Notes: generated by a model from the sequence alone, not told the origin. A DNA stretch of 64,000 nt from Leucobacter sp. UCMA 4100 (GCF_027853335.1 NZ_JAFEUS010000002.1:124001-188000), one strand, 5' to 3'; numbered from the stretch's first letter, positions 36,017-45,161 are shown. Translations and numbers: made by a program.

Positions 36017-38578
36017 ATGCCAGGAGAAAACCTCACTCACGTCGAAGCCCAGTCGCGTGCGGCGGTGGTGCAAACGAGTGCCTACGAGATCGCGCTCGAC
36101 CTCACCCGTGGTGAGACCCTTTTCGGGGCCAATACAACCATCCATTTCACCGCTACGCCCGGAGCTGAAACCTTTATCGACTGCATCGCTGACGCGGTGC
36201 ACAGCATCACGCTCAACGGCACATCGCTCGACCCCGCTACCCACTTCGCCGACTCACGCATCGCCCTGCCTGGTCTCGCCGCTGAGAACACGCTCACGAT
36301 CGTGTCAGACATGCGATACATGAACACCGGCGAGGGCCTGCACCGTTTCGTTGACCCGGTCGACGGCGAGGTATACCTCTACTCACAGTTCGAGGTGCCC
36401 GATTCACGTCGCATGTACCCGGTCTTCGAGCAGCCAGACCTCAAGGCCACGTTCCAGTTCACCGTGACGGCCCCCGCTTACTGGAAGGTCGTCAGCGTAC
36501 AGCCGACACCAGAGCCAGTCGCTGCAGGTCAGGTTGACGGCGTCGAGGTAGCCACCTGGCACTTCACGCCCACCCCGATCATGTCGAGCTACATCACCGC
36601 GATCGTCGCTGGCCCGTACCACGAGGTGCGTTCTGAACTGACGAACCCTGACGGCCGCACGATTCCGCTCGGCGTCTTTTGCCGCGAATCGCTCGCGGAG
36701 CACCTCGACCACGACTACATTTTTGACATCACCCGCAAGGGCTTCGACTTCTTTGCCAAAGAGTTCGACTACCCCTACCCCTTCGAGAAGTACGATCAGC
36801 TCTTTGTGCCCGAGTTCAACATGGGTGCCATGGAACACATCGGTGCCGTAACCTTCACCGAAGCCTACGTGTTCCGCAGCCAGGTCACCGACGCGATGCG
36901 TGAACGCCGTGTCGTCACGATTCTGCACGAGCTCGCTCACATGTGGTTCGGCAACCTCGTCACGATGCGCTGGTGGAACGACCTGTGGCTCAACGAGTCA
37001 TTCGCCGAGTACATGTCAACGCTCGCGACCGCTGAGGCAACCGAGTGGAACGAAGGCTGGACCACCTTCGTCGGCAGCGGCAAAACCTGGGCATACCGCC
37101 AGGACCAGCTGCCATCGACCCACCCGATCATGGCCAACATCGCCGACCTCAACGACGTGCTCGTGAACTTCGACGGCATCACCTACGCCAAGGGCGCATC
37201 GGTGCTCAAGCAGCTCGTTGCCTGGGTTGGCCGTGAGCCCTTCATGAAGGGCGTGCACGACTACTTTGAAAAGTACGCCTACAGCAACACCGAGCTGCCC
37301 GACCTCATGCACGAGCTCGAGGCAACGAGCGGCCGCGACCTCGCAGAGTGGACGAAGGCATGGCTGCAGACCGCGGGCGTGAACACGCTGCGTCCGGTCT
37401 TCACGACCGATGCCCAGGGCAACTTCGAATCATTTGCGATCGAGCAGAGCGCAACCGACGACTACCCGACGATCCGCCCCCACCGCCTCGCGGTTGGCCT
37501 CTACTCGCTTGAGGGAGGCAAGCTCGTTCGCACGAAGCGCGTCGAACTTGATGTCGCGGGTGAAAGCACGAGCGTCGCCGAGCTCGTTGGTGTTGCGCAG
37601 CCAGATCTCATTCTGCTCAACGACGACGATCTCACCTACGCGAAGACCCGCTTTGATGAGCGCTCACTCGCCACGGTTCGCGAGCACCTCGCCGCGATGC
37701 CAGATTCGCTCGCTCGTGGCCTCGTGTGGGGCTCGCTCTGGGACACGACGCGTGACGCCGAAATGTCAGCGTCTGAGTTCATCGAGATCGTGCTCGCGAA
37801 CGTGCACGCCGAGACGAACTCGACGATTCTGCGCAACATTATCAACCAGTTACTTACCGCGACACACTCGTACCTCGCGCCCGAGAAGCGAGAGGCGACC
37901 CGCACGCGCGTCGCTGACGCTCTCTGGGAGCTCGCGAATGCGGCAGAGGCAGCTTCAGATGCACAGTTCCAGTTCATCAAGGCGTTCTCTTCCCTCGCTG
38001 AAACCCCCGACGAGACCGCGAAGATTCAGGCGCTGCTCGATGGCACCGTGAAGCTCGAGGGCCTCACGGTCGACACCGACCTCACTTGGGAGTTCGTCAT
38101 CTCGCTCGCTGCCGCCGGTCTCGTTGACGGCTCGGCAATCGACGAGGTACTCGCCACCGACCTCACGGCAAGCGGCAAGCAATTCGCAGCCTACGCGCAC
38201 GCTGCGCTGCCGACCGCAGAGGCCAAAGACAGCACCTGGCAGCAGATGGTCGAGACCGAGGGGGCAGCGAACCTCACGATTCGCTTCGCCGCGCTCGGCT
38301 TCAACCGCGTGCACGACACCGAGCTGCTTCGCCCCTTCATCGAGCGCTTCTTCGCCTCGATCGATGCGGTGTGGAACGACCGGAGCTACGCCATCGGCGA
38401 GGAGATCTTCGAGGGCTTCTACCCTGCCCCCCTCGCAGACGCTCAACTGCAGCAGGCAACGCGCGCATGGCTCGACGCAAACCCCGACGCGGCGCCTGCG
38501 CTTCGTCGCTTCATGATCGAGCACCTGGCCGACGTTGAGCGCGCGCTCGACGCACAGGCCCGCGACGCCCAGGCATAG
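36017..38578 (+). CDS. pepN: Aminopeptidase N (M1 family)
   Basis: Zinc metallo-aminopeptidase, 853 residues, cytoplasmic. HELAH at 304-308 with E327 forms the zinc site; the catalytic Tyr lies in GITYAKGASVL. The exopeptidase motif is GAMEH at 270-274, where almost all M1 enzymes have GAMEN. The start is the ATG at 36017 (MPGENLTHVEA), preceded by AAGGAG; a GTG 24 nt upstream lacks a site. Position beside the Rv2466c-like gene matches Rv2467. Confidence 0.95.
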   Translation: MPGENLTHVEAQSRAAVVQTSAYEIALDLTRGETLFGANTTIHFTATPGAETFIDCIADAVHSITLNGTSLDPATHFADSRIALPGLAAENTLTIVSDMRYMNTGEGLHRFVDPVDGEVYLYSQFEVPDSRRMYPVFEQPDLKATFQFTVTAPAYWKVVSVQPTPEPVAAGQVDGVEVATWHFTPTPIMSSYITAIVAGPYHEVRSELTNPDGRTIPLGVFCRESLAEHLDHDYIFDITRKGFDFFAKEFDYPYPFEKYDQLFVPEFNMGAMEHIGAVTFTEAYVFRSQVTDAMRERRVVTILHELAHMWFGNLVTMRWWNDLWLNESFAEYMSTLATAEATEWNEGWTTFVGSGKTWAYRQDQLPSTHPIMANIADLNDVLVNFDGITYAKGASVLKQLVAWVGREPFMKGVHDYFEKYAYSNTELPDLMHELEATSGRDLAEWTKAWLQTAGVNTLRPVFTTDAQGNFESFAIEQSATDDYPTIRPHRLAVGLYSLEGGKLVRTKRVELDVAGESTSVAELVGVAQPDLILLNDDDLTYAKTRFDERSLATVREHLAAMPDSLARGLVWGSLWDTTRDAEMSASEFIEIVLANVHAETNSTILRNIINQLLTATHSYLAPEKREATRTRVADALWELANAAEAASDAQFQFIKAFSSLAETPDETAKIQALLDGTVKLEGLTVDTDLTWEFVISLAAAGLVDGSAIDEVLATDLTASGKQFAAYAHAALPTAEAKDSTWQQMVETEGAANLTIRFAALGFNRVHDTELLRPFIERFFASIDAVWNDRSYAIGEEIFEGFYPAPLADAQLQQATRAWLDANPDAAPALRRFMIEHLADVERALDAQARDAQA

Positions 38579-38584
38579 GGCGCA

Positions 38585-38622
38585 TGCGTGGGTCGGGCGA
38601 TACCACACGCCCGACCCACGCA
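38585..38622 (+). terminator. Intrinsic terminator of pepN
   Basis: Perfect 15-bp stem TGCGTGGGTCGGGCG with its complement (38608-38622), eight-base loop, seven bases after the pepN stop. Confidence 0.88.
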
Positions 38623-38658
38623 CTCATCACACCCGTATGACGTTTCGAAGGAGGCACA

Positions 38659-39549
38659 GTGGAAATTCTTGAGGCGCTGCAGAGCTTTATCACCACCTAT
38701 AAAGTTCCGTTTAACATCGCGCTCATTATCCTGCTCTCAATCGTGCTGCGGTGGCTGTTGCAGCACACCCTTCGAAGGGTCGTGAGCCGCGTTGTGAAGG
38801 GCGTGAAGCGCTCGCAAGCGACCGACCTCACCGAGGAGCTATCGCTGGCCCCGAAACTCAGTGCTCGCGCGGTTCAGCGCACGAGAACGCTCGGAGCGGT
38901 CGGCAAACACATCATCACGTGGACGATCGGTGTCATCTCGATCATCCTCATTCTCGGGCAACTGGGCGTTGACCTTGCCGCGCTCCTCACCTCGGCAGGT
39001 ATCGTTGCCGCGGCGCTGGCTTTTGGCGCGCAAAACCTCATTAAAGATCTCTTGAACGGCATCTTCATGGTGAGTGAAGACCAACTAGGTGTCGGCGATT
39101 GGATCACGATCGGTGAGATCAGTGGCACCGTCGAAGACGTCGGCATTCGGGTGACACAGGTGCGCGCGGTCGACGGCACCCTCTGGTTCATTCGCAATGG
39201 TGAGGTACTCACCCTCGGTAACAGCTCTCAGGGTTGGGGCCGCGCCATCATCAACATCACGGTCGACGCCCATAACGACCTCGATCTCGTCGAAAACGTC
39301 GCGCTTGAGGCCGCCCGTGAGGTGATGAAAATGCCCGAACACGCGCGAAAGATCATCGGCGAGCCCGAGGTATGGGGCGTCGAGAGCATGTTCGGCGACC
39401 GCGCCACCCTTCGCCTTGCGATGCGCACGAGACCAGAAGCCCAGTGGGCCGTTCAGCGCGCACTTCGGCTCGAACTTGTGCGCCTCTTCGACAAGCATGG
39501 CATCACCCTCGCCAGCGAACTACCGACGTTTCCAGGAGCTACCCCGTGA
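38659..39549 (+). CDS. mscS: Small-conductance mechanosensitive channel (MscS family)
   Basis: A 296-residue channel protein opening under membrane tension. Two N-terminal helices (about 18-36 and 88-110) precede the pore helix AGIVAAALAFGAQNLIKDLLNG and the cytoplasmic MscS beta/alpha domain (SEDQLGVGDWITIGEISG...). The start is GTG at 38659 with a strong AAGGAGG four bases before. Its stop overlaps the globin start (GTGA). Confidence 0.92.
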   Translation: MEILEALQSFITTYKVPFNIALIILLSIVLRWLLQHTLRRVVSRVVKGVKRSQATDLTEELSLAPKLSARAVQRTRTLGAVGKHIITWTIGVISIILILGQLGVDLAALLTSAGIVAAALAFGAQNLIKDLLNGIFMVSEDQLGVGDWITIGEISGTVEDVGIRVTQVRAVDGTLWFIRNGEVLTLGNSSQGWGRAIINITVDAHNDLDLVENVALEAAREVMKMPEHARKIIGEPEVWGVESMFGDRATLRLAMRTRPEAQWAVQRALRLELVRLFDKHGITLASELPTFPGATP

Positions 39550-39986
39550 CCACCCCAGAAACCCCCAAGCCACGCCTCACGCTTCGCGAGGGCGCGACCG
39601 GCAATGCCGTGACCGACACGCTCTGGCAGCAGGTCGGCGGATCGGCCACTTTCGAGCGCATCGTGCGGCGATTCTATGCCGGCGTCAAAGAAGATCCGGT
39701 TCTTGCCCCCATGTATCCTCAAGACGATTGGGAGGGGGCCATCTGGCGCCTGCAAACCTTTCTCGAGCAGTACTGGGGTGGGCCAACGACCTACCAGGAG
39801 CACCGCGGCCACCCGCGGCTGCGCATGCGTCACAACGCCTTCCCGATCAACACCCTCGCGCGCGAACGCTGGCTGCACCACATGCATGCCGCCCTCGACG
39901 AGGCTGACCTCGCGCCCATGGCCGACACCCAGTTTCGCGACTACGTCGAGCGGGCCGCGCTCGCGATGACGAACACCGCGGGTTAA
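39546..39986 (+). CDS. glbO: Group II truncated haemoglobin (trHbO)
   Basis: A 146-residue 2-on-2 globin. WQQVGGSATFERIVRRFYAGVKEDPVLAPMYP contains the helix B Tyr-type region; the proximal His lies in RMRHNAFPI, and W and R in the C-terminal part fit group II. The reading frame continues upstream inside mscS, but GTG at 39546 overlaps the mscS stop and gives the family length. The neighbourhood of pepN resembles Rv2467-Rv2470. Its stop overlaps the convergent MFS gene. Confidence 0.9.
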   Translation: MTTPETPKPRLTLREGATGNAVTDTLWQQVGGSATFERIVRRFYAGVKEDPVLAPMYPQDDWEGAIWRLQTFLEQYWGGPTTYQEHRGHPRLRMRHNAFPINTLARERWLHHMHAALDEADLAPMADTQFRDYVERAALAMTNTAG

Positions 39987-41299
39987 CGCGGCTCGGGATC
40001 GTCGTCTGTTACGGGCTTCTCACCAGGCAATTCATCTTCGAGTGGGAGCGTGATTGGCCCCGTCTCAGGCTCGGTTGGTGAAACGATCGTCGCCTCGGCG
40101 GTAATATCGGCGTCGTTCAATACCCGCGAATCGGGGGTAAAGATCCACACGACCGTTGTGATGCCGAGCAACACTGCGGTGAGCCAGAACGCGGCCTGGT
40201 AGCTCACGGTGTCAATGAGGATGCCCGCAATGAGGGGGCCGAGAATGCCGCCCAGGTCGGCCGACATCTGACCTGCCGCGACAACCTGACCACCGCCACG
40301 TTTCCCGACAACGTCGGCGATGACCGCCTGCTGTGCCGGGTTCGCACAGGCCGCAGCAACACCTGCGAGTGCGAGCGTCGCCATCGCGAGCGGAATCGAT
40401 GTGGTGAGGGGGAACACGATGAAGGCAATCGTGCTGAGCGCAAAACCGGTAACGAGCAGCGGTTTTCTGCCGATTTTATCGTTCCACCGGCCAGAGGGAA
40501 TAACGAACACTGCGTTGCCTGCAGCATAGGCGGCGAGCACCCAGCCCGACTCTCGCCCGCCGCCGCCCAGAGCACCCGCAACGAAGAGCGGAACCGCGCT
40601 AATGCGCACCCCGAAAATCGCCCAGCCAAACGAGAACGTCGAGAGCAGCGCACCGCGGTACTGACGCACACGGAATGCCTCCCGGAAGGTTTGGGGCGGC
40701 AAGAGATGTTCACCAGCTGCTACGCCAATATTCGTTGAGCGGCGCAGCGCGATTCCAACGACGAGCGCAGCGGCAAGCAGCGTAAAGAAGTAGACAATGA
40801 AGGGTGCCCGTAGCCCCCACCCTGCGACGAGTGCGCCGAGCACGGGGCCGAGCAGGTTACCAAGCAAAAACGCCGCTGAGTTCATGCCGGCCACCTGGCC
40901 ACGTTGCGCAGCTGGCATAACCTTGATCATGAGGGCGGTCGAGGCAATCGAAAACATCGATGAACCGATGCCAGCGAGCCCACGGGAGAGCAAGAGCTGC
41001 CAGTATTCCCCAACAAACACGGCTGCGCCAGTCATCGTGGCCACGATGAGCAGACCGGTCACATACGTCGTGCGCTCCCCCAGCTTCGTGACGATGCCGC
41101 CCGCGACAGGCGCGAAAATGAGCCTCGAGAGCGCGAACGAAGAGATCACGGCGGTTGCGGCAAAGCTCGAAACGCCAAACTCCTGGGCGAACTGCGGCAA
41201 AACCGGTGCGACGACACCGTACCCGAGAGCGATGGTGAAGGCTCCGGCGATGAGCGCCCATACTTCAAACGGGAGCTTCTTCTTAGCCGTTGTCGCCAT
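39983..41299 (-). CDS. MFS transporter
   Basis: A 438-residue twelve-helix major facilitator. ISSFALSRLIFAPVAGGIVTKLGERTTYV contains the loop 2-3 motif region, and GRWNDKIGRKPLLV its counterpart after helix 8. The C-terminal 40 residues are acidic and cytoplasmic. It has a possible site GAGGGG ahead of the ATG at 41299. The substrate is unknown; drug/sugar efflux-type MFS proteins are closest by appearance. Confidence 0.88.
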   Translation of the reverse strand: MATTAKKKLPFEVWALIAGAFTIALGYGVVAPVLPQFAQEFGVSSFAATAVISSFALSRLIFAPVAGGIVTKLGERTTYVTGLLIVATMTGAAVFVGEYWQLLLSRGLAGIGSSMFSIASTALMIKVMPAAQRGQVAGMNSAAFLLGNLLGPVLGALVAGWGLRAPFIVYFFTLLAAALVVGIALRRSTNIGVAAGEHLLPPQTFREAFRVRQYRGALLSTFSFGWAIFGVRISAVPLFVAGALGGGGRESGWVLAAYAAGNAVFVIPSGRWNDKIGRKPLLVTGFALSTIAFIVFPLTTSIPLAMATLALAGVAAACANPAQQAVIADVVGKRGGGQVVAAGQMSADLGGILGPLIAGILIDTVSYQAAFWLTAVLLGITTVVWIFTPDSRVLNDADITAEATIVSPTEPETGPITLPLEDELPGEKPVTDDDPEPR

Positions 41300-41358
41300 C
41301 GTTCCCCTCTGTTTGTGTTGCCCCGGCTAGTTTAGCCTCACTGAGCTCCGAGTCACGG

Positions 41359-41364
41359 TAACGT
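41359..41364 (+). promoter_or_regulatory. -10 box of leaderless trmB promoter
   Basis: TAACGT, seven bases before the trmB ATG. Confidence 0.45.
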
Positions 41365-41371
41365 TGACTCG

Positions 41372-42109
41372 ATGAATACTTCGCCCACTACGCCCCAGCA
41401 TCAGAACCAGCCCCGATCATTCGTGCGCCGCAATGGCCGCATGACCGCCGGGCAAGAGCTCGCCTGGGCAGAATATGCCGGCGATTACCTGCTTGAAATG
41501 CAGCGCGACGGCGGCGCGACTACGGTCGCCAAGGGTGTGCCTCGCAACCCCGAAGAACTCTTCGGTCGCACCGCACCGCTCGTGGTCGAGATCGGTACCG
41601 GCGATGGCGAGGCGCTCATTCACGCCGCGACCGAACACCCTGAACACGACTTCATTGGCATTGAGGTTTACCAGGCTGGCCTCGCGCGCGCCATGCTCAA
41701 CGCCCATAAACGTGAGCTCACGAACGTGCGCCTTATCGAGGCCAATGCTCCCGAGGTGCTTGAGCATTACCTGCCCGAAACTTCAGTCGACGAGATTCGC
41801 GTCTTCTTTCCCGATCCCTGGCACAAGGCGAGGCACAACAAGCGCCGCCTCATCGCACCGCCTTTCGTTGACCTGGCCTCACGGGTGCTGAAGCCTACCG
41901 GGATCGTACGCATGGCCACTGACTGGCAGGAATACGCCGACCAGATGCGCGAGGTCTTTGACGCGGCGACCGGTTATGAGCGCGCTTTCGATGGCGAGTG
42001 GGCCGAACGCTTCGCAGGCCGACCCGTCACGAACTTTGAGCGCAAGGGCACCGAAAAGGGCCGCGACATTCGCGACCTCACCTACCGCTTCACGGGCGGC
42101 GCTCACTAG
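41372..42109 (+). CDS. trmB: tRNA (guanine-N7)-methyltransferase
   Basis: SAM-dependent methyltransferase forming m7G46 in tRNA, 245 residues. EIGTGDGEALIHAA near 71-84 is the SAM-binding loop; FFPDPWHKARHNKRRL is the family hallmark with the catalytic Asp. It is followed by a tRNA gene 43 nt downstream, which is a functional coincidence rather than evidence of coupling. Confidence 0.96.
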   Translation: MNTSPTTPQHQNQPRSFVRRNGRMTAGQELAWAEYAGDYLLEMQRDGGATTVAKGVPRNPEELFGRTAPLVVEIGTGDGEALIHAATEHPEHDFIGIEVYQAGLARAMLNAHKRELTNVRLIEANAPEVLEHYLPETSVDEIRVFFPDPWHKARHNKRRLIAPPFVDLASRVLKPTGIVRMATDWQEYADQMREVFDAATGYERAFDGEWAERFAGRPVTNFERKGTEKGRDIRDLTYRFTGGAH

Positions 42110-42152
42110 GCAAGACTTCGGCACGGCAAAGCAGTGCTATTCTGGTTCAGTT

Positions 42153-42225
42153 GCCTCCGTAGCTCAGGGGATAGAGCAATGGCCTTCTAATCCATTGGTC
42201 GCAGGTTCGAATCCTGCCGGGGGCG
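42153..42225 (+). tRNA. tRNA-Arg (anticodon TCT)
   Basis: A 73-nt cloverleaf without encoded CCA. The acceptor stem pairs GCCTCCG with CGGGGGC, allowing one T-G pair. The anticodon loop is CTTCTAA with TCT at 42186-42188, and the T arm contains GGTTCGAATCC. The closing pair of the anticodon stem (31-39) is C opposite T, a mismatch not expected in a normal stem. Confidence 0.95.
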
Positions 42226-42471
42226 CTATCAATACCGCTGAACAACGCAGTGCGATGTCCAGCGTGCCCTTCTCTGCTGATTGCTGAGACACCGTGCGGG
42301 TTCGGTCGATCTGTGATCGCCACGGGTATTCGTGGTCGTTTGGGTCGCTCGACCCCTTTCGTTCATGACCCTCTTGGCCGATGGTTGCCTCGCAACAGGA
42401 CTCAAGTTTCGTTTCACTCACCGCATCGACACCATCATTCCACGCACCCTAGACGCATGGAATGCACCCCC

Positions 42472-42499
42472 TTGCACTCCGCAACAATTCGTGTAGCGT
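42472..42499 (+). promoter_or_regulatory. Promoter of the thioester adhesin gene
   Basis: TTGCAC (42472-42477), 16 nt, TAGCGT (42494-42499); a ribosome site AGGGGGA follows at 42519-42525. In the stretch 42226-42471 no gene is recognised; an ATTCCA/TGGAAT dyad spans 42438-42464. Confidence 0.45.
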
Positions 42500-42531
42500 T
42501 GAAATTACAGCATTTTCTAGGGGGAAACACT

Positions 42532-44394
42532 ATGGGGATACGTGCGCTGCGAAAAATTCGGGGTGGCATAGCCGCTGTCCTAGTCGCAGGACTTATGGTT
42601 TCAGGGGCGGTCGCAGCTTACGCAGAATCTGCGTCACCCCCAACCCGCGGAGACACCCCGCCATCACCGGAAGCAGACCCTTTCATCGCGCCGGCGTGCG
42701 AAGGCTCCGAAGACGACCCGGCGTCTCTCGTTGTCACCGGCGCACAGCTCGAGAACTATAACGCAGGCGGCATCGCCGTGCTCTACGGGTCTCAAGGTCT
42801 GCGCGATGGAGACGCCGCGACGGCCCCGGGGTGCGGGGTTCGATACGTCGAGGCCGCGGGCGGCCCCGTCTCAGAGTGGATGTATTGCACCGACATGCAA
42901 AAGGACGCGTGCCTGAACGTCAAGCCCGACGGTAGCCTCGAGAGCGAAAAAATCCCTGGCCCGATTGATCCCATGGAATGGCTTGACGGGAACGATAAAT
43001 TAACCACCGACCAGTCGAAGGTGATCGCCTACATTCTGCAGAATGACATGCCGGTCACCCCGCCACCGCATGCAGATGTAACCACAACGTCGAACCGAGA
43101 TAAGCATGAGCGTTACGCGCGCCAGCTCATGGTGTGGTGCATTTCTGATTATGACAGTTTCAGCGCGGAAGCCGAAAATAGCCCCTGGTGCGACGAAAAC
43201 ATCGGGCCAGAACGCCAGGCTGAAATTTTGAAAGCGATCCCAGAAACACCCCAGATTGATCTCTCGATCTCAGGTGGCCAGTCACACATACCAGTCGGGG
43301 CAACGGCCAGACTGGTCGTTTCTACCAATGTTTTCCAGCAGCCCATTGACTTCCAAATCGAAGGCGCCGAGGTCAAGATTTGCTCAGGAGAGGCGACCCT
43401 GACTGATCGCCAACTGCTCGTAAAGGGCACCAACCCCGACGCCTCACAACAAGTGCACCTCTGTATTAAGCGCACGACTCCAGGCAACGTCACCCTCTCG
43501 CTCAGCGCAACACCTCAAGCCTCGAAGTACCTCAGCTGGGCGCAGGCAAACCATTCTTCAGACGACGCTTCATGCCAAGTGTTTGCCGCCTTCGAACGCA
43601 GCCGTGCAACAAAGGTGCGCACCCTGACGCAGCTTAACTTCGTCGATAATGTGGGCACGTTCAACGTACGCAAGGAGCTCTCGGGCATCGAGCCAGGAGA
43701 CTTCCCCGAGGGAACCACGTTCCCGGTACACGCAACCTGGAGCGGCGGCGAAGAAACCATCGATGTTCCCGCAGACGGCACACCGGTCTCTTCCGGCGTC
43801 ATGCTCCCGGCGGGAACGGTCGTGACCCTCGAAGAAGGAACACCGCCAGAAGCGCCAGAGGGATACACCTTCAGCGCAAGTCATCTCTCTGACGAATCCA
43901 TCACGATTCTGGCAGGCGGCAACCCCGACATCGAACTCATCGTAACAAACACCTACGACCGCGTTCTTGGGGGCTTCGACCTCCACAAAATACTCAAGGG
44001 CGCCACAGCGAAAGACTTCCCCAAAGGAACGGAGTTCACGATCACCGCTCTCCTCATGATCGACGGGAAAGAAGTCACCCGTGAGTTCTCACTTCCCGCC
44101 GACGGCTCGCTCGTCAAGGGGCCCAGAGATCTCCCCGTTGGCAGCTCAGTCACCCTCACAGAGCTGAAGGTACCGAGCCTCGCAGGCCATGTCTTCACCG
44201 GCGTTGAGTTCAGCGATACTGCCTTCACTATCAACTCTGAAAAGCCCTTACAGGTCACCGCAACCAACACCTACCGAAACGCTCCACTCGCCGCAACTGG
44301 ATCAGAAGTGCCCGCCGCTGCTTGGGTGGTTCCAGGATTGCTCCTACTCATGGGCGCGGCCATGGTCTGGCGGGCTCAGAGGAAGCACAGCTAG
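42532..44394 (+). CDS. Sortase-anchored thioester-domain surface protein
   Basis: A 620-residue cell-wall protein. A signal peptide (about 1-32, ending AYA) precedes a region resembling thioester domains (TED). C119 in YCTD and Q198 in RQLMVW fit the Cys-Gln pair that forms the internal thioester, and YILQNDMP between them matches the family pattern. A beta domain follows. Two repeats of DUF5979 type begin near 377 and 481 (FNVRKELSG and FDLHKILKG, each ending NTY). LAATG at 586-590, a hydrophobic helix and RAQRKHS form a class E-type sorting signal. TED adhesins attach covalently to host or surface amines. The true start is ATG 42532, after AGGGGGA. Confidence 0.8.
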   Translation: MGIRALRKIRGGIAAVLVAGLMVSGAVAAYAESASPPTRGDTPPSPEADPFIAPACEGSEDDPASLVVTGAQLENYNAGGIAVLYGSQGLRDGDAATAPGCGVRYVEAAGGPVSEWMYCTDMQKDACLNVKPDGSLESEKIPGPIDPMEWLDGNDKLTTDQSKVIAYILQNDMPVTPPPHADVTTTSNRDKHERYARQLMVWCISDYDSFSAEAENSPWCDENIGPERQAEILKAIPETPQIDLSISGGQSHIPVGATARLVVSTNVFQQPIDFQIEGAEVKICSGEATLTDRQLLVKGTNPDASQQVHLCIKRTTPGNVTLSLSATPQASKYLSWAQANHSSDDASCQVFAAFERSRATKVRTLTQLNFVDNVGTFNVRKELSGIEPGDFPEGTTFPVHATWSGGEETIDVPADGTPVSSGVMLPAGTVVTLEEGTPPEAPEGYTFSASHLSDESITILAGGNPDIELIVTNTYDRVLGGFDLHKILKGATAKDFPKGTEFTITALLMIDGKEVTREFSLPADGSLVKGPRDLPVGSSVTLTELKVPSLAGHVFTGVEFSDTAFTINSEKPLQVTATNTYRNAPLAATGSEVPAAAWVVPGLLLLMGAAMVWRAQRKHS

Positions 44395-44411
44395 TAACGC
44401 ATCGCTCACGA

Positions 44412-44442
44412 TCAGCCGTTCGGAGATACTTCGAACGGCTGA
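44412..44442. terminator. Terminator between adhesin and TetR genes
   Basis: Perfect 11-bp stem TCAGCCGTTCG/CGAACGGCTGA with a nine-base loop, 17 nt after the adhesin stop. It may also serve the convergent TetR gene. Confidence 0.8.
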
Positions 44443-44492
44443 GCTGTGTTGGCCCCAGAACACATCCCAAAGAGCATCCTTCAGCGAGCCAC

Positions 44493-45095
44493 TCAAGGCC
44501 TCAGGTCAAACAACCGCTCAAGATGCCGATCAATTGCCGCGAGAGCCGCGCCGGGTTCAATAACGTTCAGTTCGAGCAAAGGCCCAAGACCCGTCAACGC
44601 GAGAACGAGATCTGTCTCGAGAGCAACGTCAGTGCTTTCAGGAAGGTGACCGATTCGAACAGCGTCGCGAATACACTCCTCGACCATTGCCCTACCGCCC
44701 CGCATGCCCTCACTCACCCGTTCAGCTAAAGCACCATCATGCATGGCTTCAAGCACGTATGCTGCCTGCATTCGGCTGGTTGCTCGTGCCCCGGGGTGAA
44801 GCGGGAGCATCTCATACAAAACGGCACGCAATACATCACGAGGGTGCGGCGGCTGGCTGAGTTGTTCAAGCGCTTCTCCGACTCGTCTCGCGGTCTCTTC
44901 TGAGGCGCACTCGACTCCAAACGCGAGCATCTGGGCCCGCGACGAAAAGTAGTGTTGCAGCTGCCCCAGCGAGACCCCTGCCTCACGCGCAACCTCGCGC
45001 ATGGTTGCTTTCGACCACCCCTGCTCGTCAACGACCCGCCAGAGCGCCTGAGCGATCAACTGACGCCGCGCATGATGATTAACCGGTTTTGGCAC
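44493..45095 (-). CDS. TetR family regulator
   Basis: A 200-residue repressor with an N-terminal HTH (WSKATMREVAREAGVSLGQLQHYFSSRAQML, about 28-58) and a C-terminal ligand domain with a TetR_C_6-like look (BetI-like). GTG at 45095 is five bases after GGAG. It is divergent from the DUF1992 gene and a palindrome lies between them, so it probably controls itself and that gene. Ligand unknown. Confidence 0.88.
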   Translation of the reverse strand: MPKPVNHHARRQLIAQALWRVVDEQGWSKATMREVAREAGVSLGQLQHYFSSRAQMLAFGVECASEETARRVGEALEQLSQPPHPRDVLRAVLYEMLPLHPGARATSRMQAAYVLEAMHDGALAERVSEGMRGGRAMVEECIRDAVRIGHLPESTDVALETDLVLALTGLGPLLELNVIEPGAALAAIDRHLERLFDLRP

Positions 45096-45123
45096 CTGGA
45101 CTCCTCTGCATTATCCATGTAAT

Positions 45124-45137
45124 AATACACCTGTATT
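45124..45137. promoter_or_regulatory. Candidate TetR operator (TetR/DUF1992)
   Basis: AATACA-CC-TGTATT, a perfect palindrome with a two-base centre, in the 66-bp divergent spacer. An ATTAT/ATAAT dyad lies beside it at 45110-45126. Confidence 0.45.
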
Positions 45138-45161
45138 GGAAAGAGCGAGGAAGGAGTTCCA

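Noticed and set aside
39372-39545. Upstream extension of the globin
   Set aside because: Lies inside mscS; GTG 39546 gives the trHbO length and overlaps the mscS stop.
42164-42421. 85-aa minus-strand reading frame ending PPAGFEPATNGLEG
   Set aside because: That sequence is the well-known false translation of the antisense strand of a tRNA gene; it overlaps tRNA-Arg.
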